From Thoreauomyces humboldtii (taxonomy: Eukaryota; Chytridiomycota; Chytridiomycetes; Spizellomycetales; Powellomycetaceae), in assembly GCA_027596035.1 (NCBI GenBank), contig JADGJA010000425.1:1-16258 (forward strand): DNA of 16,258 nucleotides, read 5' to 3'. A program made the translations under genes and the position numbers. Below the pieces are notes generated by a model. That model was not told where the DNA came from. It did no database searches and worked only from the letters and a program-made list of their open reading frames with translations. Shown one piece after another: positions 1 to 8,513 of this stretch. How positions within the stretch are numbered: position 1 is the stretch's first letter; every line of letters starts with the position of its first letter.

Positions 1-614
1 CCCCTCCCCCAAACTACTCTGTCAACCTGGTGAGAAAATCCCTCGCCGTCATGTCTCCTGGTGCCCAAACGGCCTACCAAGCCATATCGTCTCTGGCTTT
101 CCTTTTCTTCGGCATACTCTACTACACCCTCGGTGCCCGGGGAACGCCCGCCGATGTCCGCCTTCCGTTTATCTTAACACTTTGCGCTTCTCTCTCGGTC
201 TCCTCTGGTTTGGGTTTTTTGCTCCGCGCCGGATTCGAAAAGGTGCGTCCTTCCATTTGGCGACATGGACAACCATCCTTAAGTGACATTGGCACCATTT
301 AGTTCAAAGGCCAATATCAGTTCAACTACCGCCGTAGCTTTATTGTCATTCAGCTCGTAGTGCTTGGCCTCAACCTGGGCAGTCTCATCGCATTATGCCT
401 GCACAGTAGCCCATTGGCGACCGTGGCAGATTCCTTTTCGCCAGCAATTTGGGTAGTCGTGTGGCTTACCTGGGCGGTCGAGGTAAGGACGTTGACTCAT
501 TGGCGTTTGATTTGGCACTGGTATTGACGGCAAAGTCACATTTAGGCTGTGTTTCTGCTCCTGGCCTACAAGGGAACGAGAGAGACAACCAACTTCAACA
601 CAAGTGCGGTGTAG
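1..614 (+). CDS. Multi-span membrane protein, probably the C-terminal part of a seven-helix receptor-like protein
   Basis: Three exons fit: up to 242, 303-482 and 546-614. The introns are 243-302 (GTGCGT..TTTAG) and 483-545 (GTAAGG..TTTAG), both phase 0, and the stop is TAG at 612-614. From the ATG at 51 the product is 146 aa with four hydrophobic helices, around AISSLAFLFFGILYYTLG, LPFILTLCASLSV, FIVIQLVVLGLNLGSLIAL and AIWVVVWLTWAVEAVFLLL. The frame stays open upstream of 51 to the window edge, so the start is unsure and the gene may begin outside. The last two helices, with a basic stretch before them and a short polar tail after, recall the end of the seven-helix gene at 2248-4106. I therefore favour a 5'-truncated relative over a complete four-helix protein. 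The family is unnamed. It faces the minus-strand gene ending at 857. Confidence 0.6.
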
Positions 615-856
615 TCGCTTTCACGCGGTCCTACGACTACTTTAAAAGAATCGGAAATGTCATTACCAATATAGAGATAGCACAATTTGGTGGTGTCCAT
701 CTCCTATTGTACCACTTGTTTCGTACAATACTGTGGAGTAAAAAAATGCTACAGAACAGATGGCCATGGTGTTTGCGCCCACGCTAAGGTACATGAGGAG
801 TCAGACTATTGTACGGGCCATATAACGACCAAAAGGCAGAGCTTTATTTCCGGCCA
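615..856. other. Intergenic space between convergent genes
   Basis: This gap of about 240 bp separates the stop of the plus-strand membrane protein (614) from the stop of the minus-strand one (857). I see no supported gene; the short open frames here lack membrane or domain character. It presumably holds the two 3' untranslated regions. Confidence 0.5.
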
Positions 857-1657
857 TTATCTAAGAATCCCAACGCCTTTGCAAGCGTTTAAACCGACCA
901 GAACGAGTGACAACAAGGGCACTCCCAACCTCATGGAAGAGTGTCCTGTCTGCTGTGCTTTATAAACGGCTGTGAACCCAGCAACAATCACTGCCAAGTA
1001 CGCAAGGTTGTAAACCACCACAAGGGGTCGCACACGGCACCATAACATGAAGTGCAGGTTATGTAAAAGGAAAGGGAGGAGAGTTATTACGGAAAGCCAC
1101 TCCGTGTCAATGGTTAACCGTCCGAAGATCATCACAGCCAGGACATGATGAACCGCGTACCAAATGTCCTTTTCGACCATTTGAGTGATCCATAGCTCAG
1201 TCACGAAAAGAACTGCCTCGGCGATCAGCCTAACGCGGAAGACAAGAAGTGCGGTTCGAACGATGGTCCTGCTGAGCTTATGTTTGTGCTTATGCGTCGA
1301 CGATGGAGAGCCGGGTCCCGTTGCTCCCGGTAAGTATTTCCTGGTAGCAAGCAGTACCAGAAGCAACGGCAAAGTCAGCGCAGCGTATATGGAGTTCGTT
1401 TGCACATTTAGCAGCGGAAGATACGACGGGCGGTGGACTGATGTTTGAAACCATTGGCGCCAAGTGATGAGGCTGAGTGAAGGTAAGAAAAAATGCTGCA
1501 GGAAGACAAAGCAGATCCAGTAGTCGTTAGCTCTCTCTCTCTCTCCCTCTCTCCCTCTCTCCCTCTCTCCCTCTCTTTTCAAACATTTGGCCGCTGTACT
1601 GTCAAGCTATACCTTGTTTTTTGCAAGTAGACTAGGTATTGCCATGAGCTCTTCCAT
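857..1657 (-). CDS. Six-helix membrane protein, TLC-domain-like
   Basis: Two exons fit: 1613-1657 (ATG at 1657, 15 codons) and 857-1495. They are separated by a 117-nt phase-0 intron (1496-1612) with a GTATAG donor, a GCTAACGAC branch site and a pyrimidine-rich acceptor ending CTGCAG. The product is 227 aa. Hydrophobic helices lie at about residues 51-67, 93-113, 126-143, 148-166, 172-192 and 203-223. A His-Lys rich loop (HKHKHK) follows helix 1. The motif WYAVHHVLAV (His131-His132) in helix 3, followed by PFLLHNLHFML in helix 4, resembles the paired His and Pro-Phe pattern of TLC-domain (TRAM/Lag1/CLN8) proteins of the ER membrane, which act in lipid synthesis or sensing. That assignment is tentative; an unrelated six-helix family is possible. 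Reading straight through the intron would instead begin with an implausible Arg-Glu-Gly low-complexity leader encoded by the microsatellite. Confidence 0.6.
1531..1577. repeat. CT-rich microsatellite, (CT)n then (CCCTCTCT)n
   Basis: About seven CT units are followed by several CCCTCTCT octamers. The tract lies inside the intron of the minus-strand TLC-like gene, between the donor and the branch site. On the transcript it reads as a GAGAGGGA purine tract. Confidence 0.9.
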
Positions 1658-2247
1658 GTTGATGCAGTAAACTGACTGGAGTTGATGTCGAAACGACCGC
1701 GACGAAATGGTTTTGTGGGGTGTTGAATGTTCGACCAAGGAAGTGGAATTAGTGTATTCCTGCATGAAACCTTTTCTGTTCGCGGGCCTTTAAGAAGAAA
1801 TCTTTGATCACTACAACTGCAAAAAGGGGTCCTGACTTTTGTACGGAACGGACCGGGACTTCCGTGCGTCGAGCCTCCTTGCGTTTCAACCTAAAAGCGG
1901 AACACACCCTTTCTACCCGTACGAATCATGACCCGTGTTCCAAGATACGTTAGCCTTATACGTCCCGTAGTGAAGTATCGCAGCGATGTGGTCTTGAGGG
2001 CACCTGGCAACCCCATTATCATAATCCTCTTTCCATCCATTGCATAATACTCTCCCACTTCCATCCCCGCGCTGCCACCCGTCAAGGAACGCGAACGGGC
2101 AGGGAAGCTGTTTAGCTTTTTCGTGTCGGTCGCGCCGATTGGGCTGTTGAGTCTTCGGCGAAGACGATAATCTTTTGCGCCCTCAAAACTTAAAAGAAAA
2201 ACTAAAAAAAAGATTCCGAATACTGGTATTTCCTGGATTTCAACAGA
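1658..2247. other. Divergent intergenic region, no gene seen
   Basis: This stretch of about 590 bp separates the starts of the minus-strand TLC-like gene and the plus-strand seven-helix gene, so it should hold both promoters. No TATA box or other named element is convincing. A minus-strand open frame at 1891-2307 has no recognisable features and overlaps the start of the next gene. An A-rich tract lies at 2190-2212, shortly before the ATG at 2248. Confidence 0.5.
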
Positions 2248-4106
2248 ATGCAAATGACCGACCCACCGCGACCATTCTTCAAATATACTCGGTTCTCGGC
2301 ATTTCACCCTGCCAATCTGGTGAGCCAGGTCATCATCTTCTGTACCGCGTTCTTGGCTATGTTTGGAATGTGGGATGTGATTACTTAATGAATCGGAGTC
2401 GCTATCGAAATGTTTTACCGACGTCGAATGTTTCTCGATCGAAGTTCAATGTGCGAGGCTTGACGCCCAATCGCAGATGGACATTCCTACGTTGCTCTCA
2501 TCTCTTACTACGGTCTCTTTCCTGGCTTGCCTTTTATATTGATTATCGCAAGTTCCATCAACGTAATGGCCTCTGAGACAGCACAAATCGTTGAGGCCTT
2601 GATACTCAAGGACCCAACGGTGATCGTGCCATCAATGGCAACAGGCATTTCTCCACTCCAAGCGTATGGAATTATCGAGGTTCTTCTGCCCGCATATACT
2701 ACAACTTCGGTGAGCAAGCAAATCTATGAATTGCGGGCATGCAAAGGACCGTATATTCAAAAAATGGGTTTTGACTTCAGTACGAGGTTGTTTGGTCAGG
2801 CCCATTCACCGTTATCGGAATCACGCAAATCCTTTTTGGCGCCATCCCAGTTCTGATGAGCAACCGCGCTCAGTGGCGAAAGCCGATCTTTATCCTCTCA
2901 TCCATTGCTTGCATCTGTTTCCTCATCGCCCAGTTTACCGCTATGGACATTGGCTCGAACTTCTACATCAACTGGCGCAGTAATGCCATCATAGACCTGA
3001 CGAATCCGAATCCCTTTGCTCCAAATCCGAATAGCAAGTCGACGCCCCTCGGCTTCTATTTGGCATTAGACGTCACATCGCGCGAGGATGTTTACTGCAT
3101 CTTTGTTGCGGCTGGACAATCCTTTTACGAAATAGTTGCTGCCTATAGAGCCGGCGTGTTCCTTGGTCACCGAAAGCCGCTGACCATTGCTCTTTACCTT
3201 CTCACCTCGCTCGTGGTCCTGCTTCACACGGCCACTTCCTTCGCCATCGTCTTTTACGGCGTTAGATGGGGGTCTGCCGCAGAACAAACTCCTTTAGAAG
3301 AAAGTCGTTTTGCCAACGCCGGCTTAGTTGATTTATCCTTTGGGGCCGCTATTGAAAGTAAGGATAAATTTTTAGGTTCTCCTGCTAGATAAACAACTAA
3401 ACGCACTTGATTTCCTGTTTTCCCCGGACGACAAACAGTTTTGACAAACTTTGCGTTTATCTATCACCTCGCCGACAAGATGGGGTTCAACCAATTTATC
3501 TTTAAAAAACTTCTCACGTCTGCTGGAGTTCTTCGACTGCTCGTTAACATTGGCCTAGCGATAGTATGAATGTCGTAGCATATTCTTGCATCAAAATCCT
3601 TACGCGAACTTATCATCTCTTTTCGAAATCTAAAGGCGACTCTGACGCAGCTTGCACGCCCCCAATACCTGACGCACCCACGTACGTTTGCCGAGATAAC
3701 AAAGATGTCTCACAATGCCTGCTTGGCTGACCATATTCCCCCTCGTCTTTCATGCAGTATTTGGTGGATGTCTTTGTATGTGGGTCGGCTGGCAAATCAA
3801 CACATTTGTCCACTTCTCGTTCGTTGAGACAAAAGAGATCGTTCGTGACTACTCGAAGCGTACACAGGGAACCACTAGAAAGAGCTCATCGTTCGGTAGT
3901 GCATCCTCAACCGGCGACGGTGTATGTAAGTGTCGGATCTGACTGATGTTCCGCCTCTTTTGTGCGTCACATTTACTTCTTTACGTATTTCCTTGTGCAT
4001 AGCAATGACCGGAAGTCCTGCCAAAGCTTTCCCTTCGCAGCGCAACCGTACCAGTTTTGCTGCTCCAACTGCTTCCGCCCCTTTGCGAAAGGACGATCAA
4101 GTGTGA
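2248..4106 (+). CDS. GPCR-like seven-helix membrane protein, seven exons
   Basis: The exons are 2248-2341, 2477-2709, 2781-3357, 3439-3563, 3636-3681, 3758-3925 and 4003-4106, which sum to 1347 nt (448 aa). Introns 2-6 have good sites (GTGAGC..TTCAG, GTAAGG..AACAG, GTATGA..TAAAG, GTACGT..TGCAG, GTAAGT..CATAG) and all phases agree. Intron 1 (GTACCG..CGCAG, 135 nt) is weak; see findings. Seven helices follow: one around ISYYGLFPGLPFILIIASSI, then about residues 112-135, 144-165, 213-234, 242-270, 326-345 and 359-379. A long Asn/Pro-rich loop (NPNPFAPNPNSKS) sits between helices 3 and 4. The tail is Ser/Thr-rich and basic, as in receptors with a phosphorylatable tail. The start may also be the ATG at 2254; a stop at 2203 bounds the frame upstream. 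I do not recognise a named GPCR class; the role as receptor is inferred from topology only. Confidence 0.7.
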
Positions 4107-4304
4107 AGAAGAAGCGATAGAACGATAAAGCGAGAGAGCGAGAGAGAACGAGAAGAGAAAGACAGAGAGAAAGAAAGAAAGAGCGCCCCATTGTTTTGTC
4201 ACATGCATCCGGGGGTTTATCATCCTGATTCGATCGACAGAGAGAAGAATAGCGGAGAGAGAAAGAGTGAGAGACTGACACAGAGACAGAGGGAGAGACA
4301 GAAA
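4107..4304. repeat. GA-rich low-complexity tract in the 3' flank of the seven-helix gene
   Basis: Two purine-rich blocks (about 4107-4184 and 4235-4304) of GAGAGA, GAAAGAAA and GACAGAGA motifs flank about 50 bp of ordinary sequence. The tract begins right after the TGA at 4104-4106, so it is probably in the 3' untranslated region. The long minus-strand open frames across it (Ser/Leu-rich) are products of its composition. Confidence 0.85.
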
Positions 4305-5346
4305 CATGATATTGCTTCTCCCCGCGCTCATACTTAAGTATGACAAGCGTTGCATTCCCATCAACGAGAGAGCAAGTGACAAGAAGTCTTCGACAAGGTT
4401 TTGGCTTAGTTCGAGGAGGGTAAGTGGGAATCCATGGGCAAGAAAGGTATTGCGTATGTCCTCAGGAATCCCAAACAAGCGTTTGCGCCATTGCATCAGG
4501 CATGGTTGATCGCGCCAAGAAAACGATACCAGCCGCCACCTTTGCCATCACGTTGCTTCCATATGGCATAAACGCCCAAGCATCCAAATACTCCCGCTTC
4601 TAGTTTCGCGAGAAGGTGCATGACTAGACAAGAAGACTGGAGCCGGTCACGGCCGCACGACAGCTAGATCTCGACTGTGTGATCTCGACCAGTGTGCATC
4701 ATTCGCGGAAGAAGCGAGGCGGACAACGATCGCATAGTAACAGTCGAGGAGGAAAAAGGTTGTAGAAGGAGCTTTTCGAATGTCAATAAAAATCTCAAGG
4801 AATTAGTGATCTATATGCGGCGATCTATATGCGGCCTCTCGCAGAAAGCTTTTTAATTCTTTGCCGCACGCTTCTTTCTTTCCGCCACGCCCTCTTTCTT
4901 ACGCTCCATCTCCGCATAGTGCTCCGCGAGCACCTGGTCCACATTCCCTCGGTTCTAGACTATTACACAAATAAAATGAAGGAAACACGAAAAGGAGAAG
5001 AAGAAGAAACATGGAGAGTGTACAACGACTCCAGAGGAGTACCATAACTCGGGGAAACTGAAAAGTATGTTTTCAACTAGCACTCGAGACCGTGGAAAGC
5101 AGGCATAAATGTGTCAGTTTACGGCTACGCGGGCGGAGTGAAGTGGGGAAATGCGGGGAAGCGAGCTACATACCCGTACCGTTACGGCGAGGGAAAAGTC
5201 AACAGAAATGTCGGAGTGAAAATGATAACGCTAACGTCAGCATGCTTCGTACGTGCTCGTCCTGTTCATACGCGTTGGGTTCACAAGTCACAGCCAAATC
5301 CGCTACCACTCCGGACTATATTCATCAGAAAACTATCTCCCGCGGC
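4305..5346. other. Intergenic region, no supported gene
   Basis: About 1 kb lies between the two plus-strand seven-helix genes and should contain the promoter of the second. A minus-strand 41-aa frame at 4496-4621 looks membrane-like but stands alone. A 14-bp tandem duplication lies at 4808-4835. Open frames at 4829-5047 and 5092-5346 have no recognisable features and are not called. Confidence 0.5.
4808..4835. repeat. 14-bp perfect tandem duplication
   Basis: GATCTATATGCGGC occurs twice head to tail with no spacer. It is a small local duplication in intergenic DNA; no function is evident. Confidence 0.9.
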
Positions 5347-6284
5347 ATGTCAACCTTCCAGCTGTGGGTCTCCGCAGCGCTGCGTTTTTATATTTACCCT
5401 GGTGCGCCGGAGTACGTGGCTGCCCCGCTAGAGCCTCTCATTCGTACTAAGCGAGCCCTTCAGCTTTCTTTAACTTTGCCGCGGTCAACCTTGCCCGATG
5501 CGCCGTTCGCGAGGGCAGCAAGCTGTGGACCCTCCTCCAAGTTGCTGCCGTCGCTGGTCTCGTCAGGTCCTTGGCCTACAGCATCACTATCACCTACATC
5601 CCACCAACGGGGGACCCAGAATCTCTAACCTGGTTTCAGTGGGCTGTCATGCCCCTTTGGGCTACGGAAGAAATCTGCGTGGTCGAATACGAGTACACAA
5701 GACTCTGCACTGTCGTCTGCAGGCTTCGAGGCAAGGGTCCGCGATGGGGCCTGCGCGTTGCCTACACCCTCATGATGGCTTGTCATCTTTTGAACGCAAT
5801 CCTGAGGACCGCCGGCATCGAGATGATCAATGCGGGGCACCTGACAAAGTCTTCGGCCAGCCTCACAACCGATTTCAAAGCCATCATAACGGGCCTCGCT
5901 GAGATTTTTCTTGCCATTCACATGATCGTTTTCGTCAAGACATCGCAATCCACGCCGTACCCTCCTCCTATGCAGGAGAAGCTCCGCAATTTTATGCGCT
6001 CGACGCTCTGCCGCATGTGCATTATTTCCGTCATTTACATCATCATGATGGCCGGATTGGTTCAGCCTGAGACAACGAGCGTTTTGTTCAACATCGCGGG
6101 CCTCTGCAACGCCATGAAGCAATACTTGGTCGGATTTGTCACGCTTGATCTGTTGATTACAAAGATCCAGATGGCGTCTAGAAAGGGTCCAGTTTTGCGG
6201 GCGACCAGCCTGCTGCTGCCAATTGCTGGCGTCATGGATCGAACCTTGCACAATCTTAGAAATTCAGAAGAGTTGTCGGTTTGA
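5347..6284 (+). CDS. Compact seven-helix membrane protein, two exons
   Basis: The exons are 5347-5401 and 5464-6284, joined over a 62-nt phase-1 intron with a GTGCGC donor, a TACTAAG branch site and a CTTCAG acceptor. Together they make 876 nt (291 aa). The start is the ATG giving MSTFQLWVSAAL; the frame is open further upstream but that part looks non-coding. Helices lie at about residues 10-30, 38-66, 73-100, 113-140, 153-176, 199-219 and 222-250. Helix 3 is rich in acidic residues (E87, E88, E93, E95) and helix 7 holds a lysine (K237, in AGLCNAMKQYLVG). Loops are short and the C-tail is basic. The general plan matches the seven-helix gene upstream, so both may belong to one chytrid receptor-like family, though I can show no clear residue alignment. 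Function is unknown. Its 3' end is duplicated at 9507-9992. Confidence 0.75.
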
Positions 6285-6538
6285 CCTCGTTATCTGGGGC
6301 ACCGGTTCTGGCTGCTACTCTTTCTTTATCATTCGGTCTTCTTCAACCACGTTCATGCGTCTTTCTGCTAAGTCTTCCGAAAACGTGTTGCCTAGAGCGG
6401 GGTTTCCCAATAGTGTCAAAAACAGGGGCTAATTTTGACAGGTCGATCTTGAGCAAACTCGATTCTCACTGTGATCGTTCGCAACAGGATAAGCACAAGG
6501 TGGAACCATGCGGGTGCCGAAACTTTGCACAGACTCGG
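6065..6538 (+). repeat. Source copy of a segmental direct repeat (partner 9507-9992)
   Basis: From the codon before PETTSVLFNI to past the stop of the seven-helix gene, this block matches 9507-9921 nearly base for base up to 6480. A second block follows at about 6490-6538 (partner 9944-9992). Between the blocks the sequence is replaced and offset by 13 bp. I count about ten differences over the first 350 bp. Confidence 0.9.
6415..6439. other. Imperfect hairpin in the 3' flank of the seven-helix gene
   Basis: The arms GTCAAAAACAG and CTAATTTTGAC surround a GGG loop; 9 of 11 pairs can form. The duplicated copy at 9856-9880 has a perfect version. It may be part of a transcript 3' end, but this is not established. 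Confidence 0.5.
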
Positions 6539-6539
6539 A

Positions 6540-6728
6540 CTTCCTTGGTCCCTGACTCAGGACGCTCCTCATGTTGCTCACAACCGTTTATGTTTAAGGG
6601 GTGAGGATGGTACACGCCGAATCTGTCTTCTCGGTTTTCGACCACTCAACCAGAAAAAAAAACTCAAGAAAATATCACAGTCCTCGCACGTCGTTAAGGC
6701 ACCTCTCCCTTCATTCGTTAACCCGCCT
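6540..6728. other. Convergent intergenic region, no gene seen
   Basis: About 190 bp follow the repeat and precede the stop of the minus-strand sensor gene. The minus strand has no long open frame here, so no continuation of the sensor into a kinase or cyclase domain is visible. A short A-run sits at 6652-6662. Confidence 0.5.
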
Positions 6729-8513
6729 TCAGCCCTTCAATGGAGTGGTCGAATTGGGAGTTGCAGATGTCAATGATGAAGTGACCCCCATACGACCCAT
6801 CTGGAGTTTCTTGTTGCTCTCGATGGCGCTTGCGAACCTCCTCAGCATTGTCTCAAACGTCCTCTGCATGATGGCCAGCTCCGAGATCTGCGGCCTCCCA
6901 GCTAGGAACCCACCCGTCAGGGCCGAGAAGTCCATGTTGGTCGCTTGCTGCATGACCTTCGTCAGACGACGGAGAGGAAGCGTCACCAGGAAGCTCGTCG
7001 CTGTCGCTAAGCCGAGCATGGCGAAGGCGATCCCTGGTGTTAAATTTTGCGAGGGTGTGAAAAGGTGGCAACGTTCGGTGGGAGGAGGCGAAACGAGCAA
7101 TACTTACCGATAGACGTTCCAATGACTTTCTTCCTCGCCGCCTTTATCGCACCTAGCAGGTCGCTCTCTGGGATCACGACCATAATCGTGAGGTCAAGCC
7201 CGGCCCCACCGTCAAACCTCCTGCTCTCGACAAACAGCTTTCCTCCCGAGCCGTCAAAGGTGTTGGACGTCGAGTTCGGGAGGACCTGAGGTGTGCCCCC
7301 ATGAGCCGCAAACAAAAACCGCGATGCGCTAGAGATGAAAGCGTTCGGGTAGGTGGTGGGAAGGAAACTCTGTCCTGCGTTGGGGTTCTGAGCCACGGAC
7401 GATGGATCTAGGACACTGGCAGCCTGATTGGTGGCGATGAGAGATCCCGCGTTTCGAAGCCAGACCGCGATGGCCGTGTTTGGCGTCGTCTGGATGCCCG
7501 CGAGCAATATGGAGATCCGCTCGAACTTTGTGATGATGAGGTGTCTGCCGACGGGATCCCCGGCTGCGGCCTCTCCGAGGGCAAGACCTTGCCACTGACA
7601 CCAAGCCAGACCGAATATGCCCAACCAGGTCGTCCCGCCTTCGTAGATGAAGATGGGCGTCTGGTCCCACACTGCGTTCGGACCAGTCGCGGTCGAAGGC
7701 GGACTATATCCCACGAACGGAGCCAAGGACTTTGCGACGGCTCCAGCAGGCGTGACGGCCGTGATGGCGAGCGCCTGGCAGGTCTTGCCGGTCGGATCCG
7801 TTGAGTTCGCCATGCAGTACACGCCTGGTCCGTAAGGCGTCGACACCAGGATCTTGTCTAAATTGTCGGCTCGAAAGAATCCAGCGGAAAAGATAAAGTT
7901 GCTTCGTATGATGGACTCTTCGTACGCGAAGAGCAACGCATCCTTGCTGTAAAAATCGACCGGAACGCCCGTCACCATCTGATCCGTAACGGCTCGGACG
8001 GCTTGGTTCGCCGCGTTCACCTGCTCGTCTCCCCGGATGGTAAGTAGAAGGCATATTCGAAAAGAGAGATCGATCGGCATGCAGCGAGAGGAGAGGAACC
8101 GAGGTTACCTGAATGATCTCGTACACTGTGCTCAACTCAGTCGTGATCTTGTCGCTGACCTGTCGCACTACATGGAACAAGGAAGAAAGACATCGATCTC
8201 GGTAAGAAAACGAACGAAACTGGCACCTGTGGAGCTACGACGAGGAACCCTTGCCGTAGTTTTCTCGGAGCAGCGAGACGATGTCATTGACGGTGGCCGT
8301 GGCGCCTTTTGATCTACCCATTTCAGTCTGATGAGAGAAATCAATGCGCCGAACACACATACCATTGTCGGACAGCACGGCGATGGGAATCGTGATCGCC
8401 GCAGCAACGAGAGTGGTGGTCAAGAAAAGAAGCAGTGGCAAGGGAATCTTCCAGCCTTCGCTCTTTGCCGGCCTTGTGCTTTCTCGCGCCTGCTCCGGAT
8501 CGTCGACTGCCAT
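6729..8513 (-). CDS. Receptor-type membrane sensor: TM, dCache-like extracellular domain, TM, HAMP, with no output domain
   Basis: Exons on the minus strand are 8359-8513, 8249-8313, 8109-8167, 7108-8020 and 6729-7033, summing to 1497 nt (498 aa). The last two introns (GTAACC..GAGCAG, GTAAGT..ACCAG) are clear. The first two are best guesses chosen to keep the frame of ATATVNDIVSLLREN, the expected helix after the first membrane span. Helix 1 is residues 23-47 (IPLPLLLFLTTTLVAAAITI). Residues about 74-390 form a large extracellular domain with the layout of dCache sensors (FYSKDALLFAYEESI; WLGIFGLAWCQWQGLAL). Helix 2 is about 399-416. HAMP follows at about 417-468, with LPLRRLTKVMQQATNMDF and SELAIMQRTFETM. 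In chytrid relatives such a front end normally leads to a nucleotide cyclase or histidine kinase; here a stop comes about 30 residues after HAMP. It may be a truncated gene or a real decoy or co-receptor. Confidence 0.75.

Noticed and set aside
3981..4496. 171-aa minus-strand frame rich in Ser and Leu
   Set aside because: Most of it is the reverse complement of the GA-rich tract and it overlaps the last exon of the seven-helix gene.
4829..5047. 72-aa plus-strand frame with a hydrophobic start
   Set aside because: The N-terminus resembles a signal peptide by chance, but the rest is Lys/Glu low complexity and no downstream exon fits.
7541..8312. Overlapping plus-strand frames of 62-91 aa across the sensor gene
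   Set aside because: These are antisense shadows of the GC-rich dCache exons.
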